NCBI GenBank assembly: GCA_949283125.1
Contig: CASDRK010000001.1
Location: 104,736 to 168,735 of the forward strand
DNA: 64,000 nt
Reading direction: 5' to 3'
From: an uncultured Clostridia bacterium
GTDB taxonomy: Bacteria > Bacillota > Clostridia > Christensenellales > Borkfalkiaceae
Below the pieces are notes generated by a model. The model was not told the origin of the DNA and did no database searches. It saw only the letters and a program-made list of their open reading frames with translations. The position numbers and the translations under genes were made by a program. Every line of letters starts with the position of its first letter. Positions within the stretch are counted from its first letter, which is position 1. Positions 15,476-23,961 of this stretch are shown here, piece after piece.

Positions 15476-16963
15476 GTGGCTGACAGGACAAACAGGTCGG
15501 ATATACATAACAACTCCATCCATCCTCACTCCGCAGGGGAAGCCCCCTCTGCGGGATTTGTCACGGAAAAAAACATAGCTTTTTCGCAGCGCGTCGCGCT
15601 CGCGGACGAAAAGACGCGCTCGCGCTACAACGCCGCAAAGGACGCGTTCTTCGGCTACGTCGCTTCGGACGGCGTCGCCGGCGTGATGTGCGATGCGGAC
15701 GTGTTCGGCGAAAGCTTCCGCCTCGGCGGGGTGTTGCTGGGCAGGATACGTCTGGTCAGGGGATATGTGCGGCTCTTTCTCAATCTCGACCCAAAAAAAT
15801 ACCCGCAGGACGAATATTTAATCAACGACTACTCGCGGCAGCCGATGTATGCCGACTGCCCCTTGGAAATAGATATATGCAGCGCCGCAAGCCTGTCTTG
15901 CGCCTACGCGTTGACGCGCGAAGTAATGCGCGCCGCGCGCGCGATCCCCGCAGTCGGGCACGTCGCGCGCGACTGGAGCGCGGAATACGACGGCTCGCAT
16001 CTGATAAACTATCCCTTATCCGACGCCGCCGCGGTGCAAGCGGCCGACGCGGCGCTGTCCGACGACAAGATATGCGACGATATCCCCGAAGTTCCCGCCG
16101 CAGGCGAAGGCCGGGCGGAGGATAAGGGCGTTCCCGCCGCCCCGGCAGTCTTTGCCGCCGCGGCCGCAAAGGGCGACTACGTTCCGCCTTCCCCCGTCCG
16201 CGTGCCTTCAAGGGCAAAGGTGGTGGACGCCCGCGGCGACAAGGTGGGCAAGGTGCGCAAGGGCATATGGTACGACCTCGAAGGCCGGGTGGTGGGCATG
16301 TTCCGCCGCGCCGAAAGCCGGGTGGTGCAGTTTGCCGACGACGTGACGCACAGGGGATATGTGGATAAAAACGACAACGTCGTAACGCTCAACGGCGAAT
16401 ACGTGGCCACGCTGCGCCGCTTCCCCGTCGCGCTTCTGGCGCTCGTCCTCGCCCTTCTGGTGCTCGTCACCGTGCTTACGGGCACGCTCAGCGCGCACTT
16501 CCTCGCCCGTTCGGACAGCATCGATTACGCCCCCGTGCTCTTCGTCGCCGACGAACACGGCATTAACTGGCAGGACGCCGAAAATCTGCCCGTGTTCTAC
16601 AACGCGCAGTTCGGCACCGAAAAGATAGCGCCCGGCATGAGCGGCAGCTATGCCTTCACGCTGCGCAACGACAATCCGGACGCAATAGAATTCTCCCTCG
16701 GCTTTTCCTGCGAAAACCAATACGGCATAGCCATTTCGTATTCGCTGTGGCGCGACGGCGTGTGCCTGTCGGGCGAGGAGAAGACCGCGCCCGAAGCCCT
16801 CGGGCTGGACGGAATGACCTTGGAGGAGAAGTCGAGCACGGTGTTCGTGCTCGAGTGGGAGTGGCTGCACAACGACGAGGCGGACACCGCCGCCGGCGAA
16901 AACGGCGCGGTATATACCCTTACGATAACCTTCAGCGCCACCGTGTGCGCGGACAGGGGCTGA
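15476..16963 (+). CDS. Membrane-anchored protein: uncharacterised N-terminal domain plus TasA-like ectodomain
   Basis: A 495-residue protein. Residues 40-165 form a domain I know from uncharacterised clostridial proteins: SRYNAAKDAFFGYV, FRLGGVLLGRIRLVRGYVRLFLNLDPKKYP, then AYALTREVM. A variable linker follows, then residues 245-315 with a repeated pattern (KVGKVRKGIWYDLEGRVVGMF, HRGYVDKNDNVVTLNGEYVATL). One transmembrane helix lies at about 318-345. The C-terminal 150 residues (PGMSGSYAFTLRNDNPDAIEFSLGF and VFVLEWEWLHND) resemble TasA ectodomains. It may anchor or nucleate fibres. The GTG start has no ribosome site and abuts a TATAAT, so the true start could lie downstream. Confidence 0.7.
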   Translation: MADRTNRSDIHNNSIHPHSAGEAPSAGFVTEKNIAFSQRVALADEKTRSRYNAAKDAFFGYVASDGVAGVMCDADVFGESFRLGGVLLGRIRLVRGYVRLFLNLDPKKYPQDEYLINDYSRQPMYADCPLEIDICSAASLSCAYALTREVMRAARAIPAVGHVARDWSAEYDGSHLINYPLSDAAAVQAADAALSDDKICDDIPEVPAAGEGRAEDKGVPAAPAVFAAAAAKGDYVPPSPVRVPSRAKVVDARGDKVGKVRKGIWYDLEGRVVGMFRRAESRVVQFADDVTHRGYVDKNDNVVTLNGEYVATLRRFPVALLALVLALLVLVTVLTGTLSAHFLARSDSIDYAPVLFVADEHGINWQDAENLPVFYNAQFGTEKIAPGMSGSYAFTLRNDNPDAIEFSLGFSCENQYGIAISYSLWRDGVCLSGEEKTAPEALGLDGMTLEEKSSTVFVLEWEWLHNDEADTAAGENGAVYTLTITFSATVCADRG

Positions 16964-16980
16964 AAACCTCGCTCCGGGCC

Positions 16981-17037
16981 CGCGCGCATTAAAGACTCCC
17001 GCGCGCATTAAAGACTCCCGCGCGCATTAAAGGCTTC
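16981..17037 (+). repeat. Three tandem 19-bp repeats
   Basis: CGCGCGCATTAAAGACTCC is repeated at 16981, 17000 and 17019 (the third with two changes), followed by decayed copies to about 17080. It occupies the gap before the second signal peptidase gene. Confidence 0.8.
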
Positions 17038-17135
17038 CGCGCACAAAGGACCCGCCCGCGCGCATTGAAAGCCCGCCGCGCAAGACGCGCGGCCCTGTGC
17101 GGGCATGCCCCGGGCGGCGCTCGGCACTACTTTTA

Positions 17136-17681
17136 ATGATCAGATTTTTTAAAACGGTAAACATAATCGTCCGCGCCGTGCTCGTGGCCGCATGTCTTGC
17201 GCTGTGCGCGTACAACGTATATATCCTCGTTGCGCGCTATGCCTTCGGCAACGGCATGCCCACCGTGTTCGGCTATGCCGGGGCGTCGGTGGTGTCGGGC
17301 AGCATGGACGACGACAGCGGCGACGACGACATCGAGGTCGGCGACTTTGTGATAATCAGAGTGCAGAGCGACTATGCCGTCGGCGACGTGATAACGTTTT
17401 TATGGGACGGCGTGTACATAACCCACCGCATAGAGAGCGTCACGGAGCAAGGCTTCGTCACTCACGGCGACGCCAACGGCGCATACCGCGAACAGCCCGA
17501 CCGCTCGGCCGTGGTCGGCAAGGTGGTGCGCGTTTTAAAGGGCGCCGGCGGCGCGCTGGAATTTTTCCGCAGCCCCGCGGGGCTGCTCGTCGCGATAGGG
17601 GCGGGCGTGCTCGTGTGGATAGGCGCGGACATTGTTTCGGGACTGATAGAAAAGAAAGACGATGAAAAAGAGCAGGATTAA
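17136..17681 (+). CDS. sipW: Second SipW-like signal peptidase I (S26B family)
   Basis: A 181-residue peptidase. ATG 17136 is chosen because it puts the first helix at the N-terminus (MIRFFKTVNIIVRAVLVAACLALCAYNVYILV). VSGSM gives the catalytic serine S56, and YITHRI gives the dyad histidine H97, the same Ser/His pair as the peptidase at 12249. THGDANG near residue 108 is the conserved box. A second helix lies at about 148-170. It is shorter than the first paralogue and lacks the coiled-coil tail. Its last 20 nt overlap the start of the exported protein at 17662, so enzyme and likely substrate are translationally coupled. No good ribosome site is visible. Confidence 0.87.
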   Translation: MIRFFKTVNIIVRAVLVAACLALCAYNVYILVARYAFGNGMPTVFGYAGASVVSGSMDDDSGDDDIEVGDFVIIRVQSDYAVGDVITFLWDGVYITHRIESVTEQGFVTHGDANGAYREQPDRSAVVGKVVRVLKGAGGALEFFRSPAGLLVAIGAGVLVWIGADIVSGLIEKKDDEKEQD

Positions 17682-19128
17682 AAAATACCCGATATTCACA
17701 TATCTTTGCTGCCTGCTTCTCGTGAGCGTGCTGTTCACGGGGGTAACTTTTTCGCGCTATGCGTTCACCACTTCGGGCTCGGCGGGCGCGGGGGCGGCGG
17801 CTTTCGGCTGCTCTTACGAGATAGAAGATTTCTCCTCGCTCAACTTCGACAACTCCAACTACTGGGTATCGGCCGGCGGCGAGGGTGAAGGCGAAAGCTA
17901 CATAACTTCGGCCACGCCCCGCACGGTGCGCTTCACCATGCGCAATTACGACGACGAAGGCCGCGTCAGCGGCGTGGATGTCAGGGCGCACATGCGCATA
18001 TACATTTCGGCCGAGCTGGCCGACAGTCTCGCCGTTCAGGTAAGCACGGGCGATCAGACCTCCGCGGGCGGAGCTTACACTCCGCAGATACCTTTGGGCG
18101 AACTGTTCTACGGCCGCTCGGGCGGAACAAACGCCAACGGCACGCCCGCGCTCAATGCGACATATGCGGATTACGGCTCCGAGACCGCGCTTAACAGCTC
18201 GTCTTTTTACGATTACGGCGCGCAGACGGCCGCGGACGAACAATTCACCGTCTCCGGCGGGCTGGGCACCCAAAGCCGCACTCTCACGCTCGAATCGTCG
18301 GCGGAGCAGGGCGGCAGCGGACTTGTGATGACGGTTTCCGCCGGCGAGCAGACCGTGGAATACTCCGTCGGGTTCCGCCGCGGCGTAAGCGAAACGCCGC
18401 TCTACCTCGACCTTAAGCGCGAGCAGACATTTTATACCATAGACATTACCCTGCCCGCCATGCGCTACGCCGGCGGCGGCAGGCACGAAAGCACGCACGT
18501 TGCCTACTTCACGCTCACCGACAGGTTGGAAAATTCCGCCCGCTGGTACGACAACATAACGAAGGGCGACGACGGCGGCTACACCACCGCCATAGACGGC
18601 GTCGGCGAGGCCATAGCCGTCACGCCCGTGTTCGCGGCCGACGGCGCGCTCGTCGAAGACATGGCACGGCTTGTCACCGACCCCGCGCAGGGCTATTACT
18701 TTTTGCAGAACGGGGCCAGGATAGACATAACGGGCTACCACTTCGAGCAGACCGCGCCCGTTGCGGGCGGCGCGGAAGGGCAAACCACCACCGTGCGCAT
18801 AAAGTGCGCCTACGCGGAGGAGGCGGGGAAGTACAACGTGTCGCTCTACCACGTCGCGCCCTTGAGCGAAAACGCCGCCTACTACGTTCACCCCATAACG
18901 TGGAACGGCGGGGAGAACAGCCTTTCGTGCGAGTATATGCCCGATTCATCGCCCTTCGCGTCGTACGGGACGGGGGTCTGTTCCAACGTCGGACAAATCG
19001 ACATATCCGGCATAACCATGGACGCTCTGCGCATTGCGGGCAAGGAAGCGGACATAACCATTGCCGTCAACCGCTCGTACTATTTCGACATGTACGCGCT
19101 CTTCGTTCAGGATTCGCAGGTCGGCTGA
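17662..19128 (+). CDS. Exported protein with SipW-type signal peptide
   Basis: A 488-residue secreted protein of unknown fold. The N-terminus matches the TasA-like protein position for position: MKKSRIKKYP, hydrophobic core, VTFSRYAF with T-F-S-R-Y at residues 29-33. The mature part is rich in Y, T, S, G and A, has no further membrane helix and has few lysines, as in large surface fibre or adhesin subunits. Segments such as RTVRFTMRNYDDEGRVSGVDV suggest beta-sandwich structure. The gene overlaps the second signal peptidase gene by 20 nt, strongly suggesting it is that enzyme's substrate. Exact function is unknown. Confidence 0.78.
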   Translation: MKKSRIKKYPIFTYLCCLLLVSVLFTGVTFSRYAFTTSGSAGAGAAAFGCSYEIEDFSSLNFDNSNYWVSAGGEGEGESYITSATPRTVRFTMRNYDDEGRVSGVDVRAHMRIYISAELADSLAVQVSTGDQTSAGGAYTPQIPLGELFYGRSGGTNANGTPALNATYADYGSETALNSSSFYDYGAQTAADEQFTVSGGLGTQSRTLTLESSAEQGGSGLVMTVSAGEQTVEYSVGFRRGVSETPLYLDLKREQTFYTIDITLPAMRYAGGGRHESTHVAYFTLTDRLENSARWYDNITKGDDGGYTTAIDGVGEAIAVTPVFAADGALVEDMARLVTDPAQGYYFLQNGARIDITGYHFEQTAPVAGGAEGQTTTVRIKCAYAEEAGKYNVSLYHVAPLSENAAYYVHPITWNGGENSLSCEYMPDSSPFASYGTGVCSNVGQIDISGITMDALRIAGKEADITIAVNRSYYFDMYALFVQDSQVG

Positions 19129-19222
19129 AGCCTGCGGGCCATATCGTTGCGGCGGGCCCGTCCCGCCCGTCGGCTGCGGCCGCGCCGCATGCCGCAAATT
19201 TTAAAAAAGGAGGTACAATTGC

Positions 19223-22200
19223 ATGAAGCAGAGCGTGCGCAAAGCGCTTTTATATGTCGTTATGCTGCTGTTCATCGCCGCCATGTTCACTGCCTCCTTA
19301 ACGTTCGGCAGATATATTTCGGAGCGCAATTCCGAAAGCGACTATTCCGGCGACATAGAATACATATTGAGCGACGCCATAGTCATCAGCACCATCGAAG
19401 ACTTCTTCAAGGCCATCGAAAACGGCTACAGCAACATACAGATAGGCGAGGAGCTGGATAACCCCCTCATAATTTCGGGCGGAATAAGCGACGTGCGCAG
19501 CGACCTTACGATAGACCTCAACGGCCACGAGATACAGCGCAACAACCGCCAGCCCCTTTTAAACATTCAGGAGGGCGTAACGCTCACCATCATAGACAGT
19601 TCTAAGGATAAGACGGGCAGCCTTTACAACCCCGTCGGATCCGTTCTTCAGCTTTCGGGCGGCACACTCACCGTGGCGGCGGGCATATTCGAAAGCGGCC
19701 CCCGCTCCGGCGAGCGCGACGCAAGCGGCGCACGCAACCCCGACTCCGGGCTGTACGACGAGTACGCTTCGGGCGGCGGCACGGCGTGGAGCTCCCCGAA
19801 CGGCGGCAGCTTCACCGCGACGAACAGCGCCGTGCTGTACGAAAAGAACGGCGCGGCATACTCCTCCGCGGGCGAGCGGCAGCTGCCCGTCATCGTGCCC
19901 AAAACGGTGGCAGGCTCCAACAACAACACCGTAAACGGCAATATGTATTTCGATGAAGGCGTCGCCGCGGACATTGGCGGCGGCATAATATGCGGCGACA
20001 CCTATCTCTACTTCACATTCGAAGCGGACAACATGGAATTTTCCACCGTTGCAAACAACGGCAGCGCGGATTATTACTATGAATATTACGTAAAGGGCGA
20101 GCAGACCGACGGCCTTGTGGATTTTGAATACGTCGACGCGACCAGACAGAGCGAAACGGACGTGCTCGTCACCGTTTACGTGTACAACGACGTAAAGGGC
20201 AGCGCGGACGGCAGCGCCGACGCCGAAGGCTCGGCCCCCCCCAAGTATGCCGCCATCAACATGGGCAGCGGCAATCTGTACGCCCGCGCCGGGCACTATT
20301 ATTCCTATTTCGGCAAAGCGGACACCTACTGCGTTTCGGCCACGGGCGGCTACATGGCCGTCAGCAACGGCTATTTCAACGCCTTCGGCGACGGGGTGTG
20401 CGTTGAGTGCGCCTACGGTTCGTCGGCGGGCGCAAACGAGTATCTCAACATATCCCGCGGCGATTTCTATTCGGAGGTGGGCGACACCGTCCGCGTTTCG
20501 GGCGGCACCATGGTTCTCACCGGCGGCAGCTTCACAAAGGACGCTTCGCAGGGCGCACAAAAGGGAGCGGAGGGCGTTGAAGCCGGCGCAAACGGCTCGG
20601 CCATAGATATGCAGAACGGCAGTCTGGTAATTTACGATGCCGCCGCTGCGGGAATACCCTTCGATATAACCGGTTCGTTTGTCTATGGCATAAGGGCTTC
20701 GGGACAGAGCGAGCTCACCGTCCACAATGCCGAAATCAACATAAATCGGGCCCAAAATGCCAATGCGGCCGACTACGAAAGCGCCCATGCCGTCTACACG
20801 CAGGGCGGAAACGTCAGCTTTTACGGCACCACTTCCGTTATGGTCGGCGGCGACCTGTCCACCGGCATTTATGCCTACGGCGGCAACGTCTTCGTCTACG
20901 GCGATAAATTCACGTGCGACGTCGCTATGGACGGTACTAACTCCACACTCTCCAGCACGGCCGTCAGCACCATAGGCGGCAGCGTGGACTTTAATGTTAA
21001 AACCGCCGACATAACCTCCAACGGTCTCGGCATAACCATAGGCGGCGGAGATATCGATGTCATCTCCGGCACAACCAAAGTAACGACCACGCGCGGCACG
21101 GGCATATACGTGTACGGCGGCACGTTAAAGGTCGAACAAAACTCTGTCTGCTCCGTGGAAAGCACCATTGCCGAAGGCACAAAATGGGCTGCGGACAGCA
21201 GCGAGGGCGAAGGCGAGACGAATACGGGCGTAAACGTATACAACGGCGTGTACGTGCAGGGCGGCTCGCTTATTTCCTATGGCACCCTCAACGTCACCCA
21301 CACGGGCGTTGAAAACGACCCGGTCGGCAGCAGCATGAATGACGGCATCACGTCGGGCTACGAATACCGCGACTTTGCAATAAAGAGCTTTGCCGTCAGG
21401 GTGGAAGGAGCTGCCGGAACAGAAGTGCAGCTCAACGCCGGCGAAATTAAAAATACTGTCGGCGGCGGGCTGTATGTTTTGGGCGGCACCGTCACGCTCG
21501 GCGACGCCGGCACGCCTGCCGTTGATATCGATATAACAATAGAAACAACAGGCAAAACGCTGTACGAGACGGGCGGCAACGGCGAAAAAGCCGGCTATTA
21601 CTATGTCAACAACGCGGCGACGAACTGGTCGGCAAAAATGCCGAAGACGGGCGGCCACGCCGTGCAGGTGGACGGCGGCGAGCTCACCGTTTACGGCGGC
21701 GAATACACTTCCGATCTCGGCAACGGAATACTCGTCAGCGACGGCGCCGCCGTCATAAGCGGCGGCACGTTCAACGGAAACGACGTCGGCGGGTCGGCGG
21801 AAGAAAATTCGGAGGGAAAAAAGAAAGCCATTGCCGGCGCCGCGGCCTCGTACGGCTTCAAAATGTACGGCGGCAAGGTCACAATCTATGGCGGAACTTT
21901 CGGCGGCAGCGGCAGCGGCGCGTTCGTGATGGGCGCGGGCGAGGACGATATGGCCGAAGCAAACATATACGGCGGCAACTTTGCCGTCAGCGGTCAGGCG
22001 GGCTTTTCCGCGTACAAATATGTAACCGTTACGTTTAAGCCCAATCATAGGCAGGACGGCTTCACCGGTTCCGACGTGACCGTCAGCGGCACGCAGGCGG
22101 GTCTTACGTTGGAAAGGGCCTATGCAGAAACCTCCGGCGAAGCTGTTGTTGCGGCGGACGTCACGATTGAGGGCGGCACATTCTCCGGCGAGGCGTCAGA

Positions 22201-22603
22201 CGGCGACGGCGTGTGGTATGGCGAAGGCGCGGCAAAGCTCAAAATTTCCGGCGGCACCTTCACCGGCAAGCGTTCGGGGCTGTATTTCGATGAAGCAATA
22301 GAAAGCGACGGCTCCGTGCAGCTCTCCGGCGGCGAATACACGGGCGGAGATCCCGCCCTGCATTATGGAGGTTGGTTTATTGTGGGGCTATATCCGTATT
22401 ATACAAACGGGGCGATAGGCGCAAATGCAGACCGAAACGCCGTAGGAACAAGCGGAGGGGACGCCGTTGTGCAGATAAGCAGCGTTCTCGCAGCCGGGGC
22501 GACGGTGTCCGGTTCCGGCAAAGATTCGGAAGCGGAGGAGAAGGGCATGGTTCACACCGATTGGGCGTGCTATAAAACAATAACTATAAAAACTATCTCC
22601 TGA
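19223..22603 (+). CDS. Large right-handed beta-helix surface protein with SipW-type signal
   Basis: A 1126-residue exported protein, 94 nt after the preceding gene, with AGGAGGT 9 nt before the ATG. The signal is of the same type (MKQSVRKALL, hydrophobic core, LTFGRYISE with T-F-G-R-Y at 27-31). A VISTIEDFFKAIENG-to-LTIDLNGHEI segment (residues 55-100) is the usual cap before a parallel beta-helix. Dozens of G-G-x-[FL] turns follow (LSGGTLTVAAGIFESG, ISGGTFNGND, YGGTFGGSG, ISGGTFTGKR) to the C-terminus. No sortase motif or C-terminal anchor is seen, so it may associate with the fibres made by its neighbours. Adhesin or matrix roles are inferred. A shadow frame on the minus strand is ignored. 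Confidence 0.82.
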   Translation: MKQSVRKALLYVVMLLFIAAMFTASLTFGRYISERNSESDYSGDIEYILSDAIVISTIEDFFKAIENGYSNIQIGEELDNPLIISGGISDVRSDLTIDLNGHEIQRNNRQPLLNIQEGVTLTIIDSSKDKTGSLYNPVGSVLQLSGGTLTVAAGIFESGPRSGERDASGARNPDSGLYDEYASGGGTAWSSPNGGSFTATNSAVLYEKNGAAYSSAGERQLPVIVPKTVAGSNNNTVNGNMYFDEGVAADIGGGIICGDTYLYFTFEADNMEFSTVANNGSADYYYEYYVKGEQTDGLVDFEYVDATRQSETDVLVTVYVYNDVKGSADGSADAEGSAPPKYAAINMGSGNLYARAGHYYSYFGKADTYCVSATGGYMAVSNGYFNAFGDGVCVECAYGSSAGANEYLNISRGDFYSEVGDTVRVSGGTMVLTGGSFTKDASQGAQKGAEGVEAGANGSAIDMQNGSLVIYDAAAAGIPFDITGSFVYGIRASGQSELTVHNAEININRAQNANAADYESAHAVYTQGGNVSFYGTTSVMVGGDLSTGIYAYGGNVFVYGDKFTCDVAMDGTNSTLSSTAVSTIGGSVDFNVKTADITSNGLGITIGGGDIDVISGTTKVTTTRGTGIYVYGGTLKVEQNSVCSVESTIAEGTKWAADSSEGEGETNTGVNVYNGVYVQGGSLISYGTLNVTHTGVENDPVGSSMNDGITSGYEYRDFAIKSFAVRVEGAAGTEVQLNAGEIKNTVGGGLYVLGGTVTLGDAGTPAVDIDITIETTGKTLYETGGNGEKAGYYYVNNAATNWSAKMPKTGGHAVQVDGGELTVYGGEYTSDLGNGILVSDGAAVISGGTFNGNDVGGSAEENSEGKKKAIAGAAASYGFKMYGGKVTIYGGTFGGSGSGAFVMGAGEDDMAEANIYGGNFAVSGQAGFSAYKYVTVTFKPNHRQDGFTGSDVTVSGTQAGLTLERAYAETSGEAVVAADVTIEGGTFSGEASDGDGVWYGEGAAKLKISGGTFTGKRSGLYFDEAIESDGSVQLSGGEYTGGDPALHYGGWFIVGLYPYYTNGAIGANADRNAVGTSGGDAVVQISSVLAAGATVSGSGKDSEAEEKGMVHTDWACYKTITIKTIS

Positions 22604-22760
22604 TTTTTTACAAACTTATTGCAACGTTGCGGGTGAATTTGTTACAACTTTGCGGTAAAATAAAGTTGCAAGCAGGGTCGGGGCGATTATGGTTTATGCC
22701 CGCCTGCGTGGGCAACTGCCCGCGCGGAGCGCGCGGCGGCAAAGCCGCGGGCCCGCCGCA

Positions 22761-22793
22761 ACTTTTTCTTTGCCCGCAAGGCAAAGAAAAAGT
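22761..22793. other. Hairpin-rich gene-free spacer after the beta-helix gene
   Basis: A 14-bp-arm inverted repeat (ACTTTTTCTTTGCC / complement, CGCAA loop). A GCATCCCCC/GGGGGATGC repeat lies at 22847-22865. Between 22604 and 22925 there is no convincing gene, only hairpins and GC-rich low-complexity sequence. Confidence 0.6.
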
Positions 22794-22925
22794 GCGCAAA
22801 AAATAATTTTTTTCGTCCATACCTTCATTCCCATCCTCAACGCATCCCCCTTGCAGGGGGATGCGCTCCGCCCGGCGGGGCGGAAGGAGGGGGCAATACA
22901 GTCATTATTTTTCTTCCTTACTTAT

Positions 22926-22966
22926 ACTGCCGCGGGCGGTCTGCCGCCCGCGGCAGTTATTTTTTG
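22926..22966 (+). terminator. Rho-independent terminator
   Basis: Perfect 14-bp arms ACTGCCGCGGGCGG (22926-22939) and complement (22944-22957) followed by TATTTTTTG. It may be the final terminator of the fibre locus, though it lies 320 nt after the last stop. Confidence 0.7.
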
Positions 22967-23112
22967 CGTTGCCGCGCCTTTTCCGCCGGCTTAAAGACGC
23001 GCGGCGCGCATCCGTGCGGATGCGCGCCGTGCAAAAAAGGCGCCAAGGCGGGCGCCCTTTCCATCCTGTCATTTCTCCATGCGCCGCAGCGGACGGGTCG
23101 ACTTCCCACCCT

Positions 23113-23450
23113 TGTCATTTCGAGCGCAGCCGAGAAATCTAACGGTATTGTTCGGTCGACCTTTCCGCCCTGTCATTTCGAGCGCAGCCGAGAAATCTAA
23201 CGGTATTGTTCGGTCGCTCTACCCACCCTGTCATTTCGAGCGCAGCCGAGAAATCTAACGGTATTGTTCGGTCGCTCTACCCACCCTTGTCATTTCGAGC
23301 GCAGCCGAGAAATCTAACGGTATTGTTCGGTCGACCTTTCCGCCCTGTCATTTCGAGCGCAGCCGAGAAATCTAACGGTATTGTTCGGTCGCTCTACCCA
23401 CCCTTGTCATTTCGAGCGCAGTCGAGAAATCTAACGGTAAAGCTCGGTCG
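23113..23450. repeat. Six tandem copies of a 58-bp repeat (TGTCATTTCGAGCG family)
   Basis: Units begin at 23113, 23171, 23229, 23288, 23346 and 23405, a period of 58-59 bp. Each has about 46 bp nearly invariant (TGTCATTTCGAGCGCAGCCG, AGAAATCTAACGGTATTG, TTCGGTCG) and a 12-bp filler that alternates between ACCTTTCCGCCC and CTCTACCCACCC. The core is the inverted form of the unit found in the 13-14 kb island. Fillers are only two types, so this is not a CRISPR array. Confidence 0.92.
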
Positions 23451-23451
23451 A

Positions 23452-23492
23452 TGACCTTTTGTCCGTCGCTGACGCTCCGAGATTTCTCCACA
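23452..23492 (-). repeat. Copy of the GIY-YIG element's right boundary
   Basis: Read on the minus strand this stretch gives GAGAAATCTCGGAGCG, then CAGCGACGGACAAAAGG, nearly identical to 13871-13904, which follows the GIY-YIG gene. It joins the 58-bp array to the 100-bp duplication. Confidence 0.75.
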
Positions 23493-23502
23493 CGCTCGTC
23501 GC

Positions 23503-23602
23503 GGCAAACTGCGCTCTAAGCAAGCCGCGCAGAGCGCGCCTTGCAACTTCGCTTCGTTGCCGCTCCTCTTTCGCGCAAAAGCCACGGTTTTGCGCGAGTG
23601 CT
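23503..23602 (+). repeat. 100-bp direct repeat, copy 1
   Basis: Starts GGCAAACTGCGCTCTAAGC and ends TTGCGCGAGTGCT. By eye it is identical to 23692-23791. Between the copies lies a degenerate minus-strand version of the 18-bp palindrome (near 23612-23627). Confidence 0.88.
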
Positions 23603-23691
23603 GCGGAGACAGCGTTCCGCTGCATCACATTTCCGCGGACGGGCGCTGTCGCATTCCCGTTATCGGTTCGCGGAGCAACGTTCCTCGTTTT

Positions 23692-23791
23692 GGCAAACTG
23701 CGCTCTAAGCAAGCCGCGCAGAGCGCGCCTTGCAACTTCGCTTCGTTGCCGCTCCTCTTTCGCGCAAAAGCCACGGTTTTGCGCGAGTGCT
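23692..23791 (+). repeat. 100-bp direct repeat, copy 2
   Basis: Second copy of the 23503-23602 unit, 189 bp downstream of the first. Open frames through this region are products of repeat sequence and are not called. Confidence 0.88.
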
Positions 23792-23887
23792 ATGGAGAAA
23801 GCTACGCTCCGGTCGAAATGACAAAAGGGGGGAGTACGGTCGAACTTTCCGCCCTAGGCGATGTATACGCAATTCAATCACAGTGCA

Positions 23888-23917
23888 AAGGCGGCGCCCC
23901 GCACGGGGCGCCGCCTT
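23888..23917. terminator. Terminator hairpin between the repeat region and the GltD-like gene
   Basis: Perfect 13-bp arms AAGGCGGCGCCCC around GCAC, followed on the plus strand by AAGCTTTT. It lies 45 nt beyond the stop of the minus-strand oxidoreductase gene. Confidence 0.55.
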
Positions 23918-23961
23918 AAGCTTTTGCCAAAAATCTATTCAATGTATTTGCAGGCGCGCCG

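Noticed and set aside
17458-18891. 477-codon frame on the minus strand
   Set aside because: It is antisense to the exported protein at 17662 and to the signal peptidase, both supported by signal motifs. Long antisense frames are expected in GC-rich DNA.
23113-23450. Possible CRISPR array
   Set aside because: Repeat units are about 46 bp and the 12-bp intervals are only two alternating sequences, so there are no unique spacers. No cas gene is nearby.
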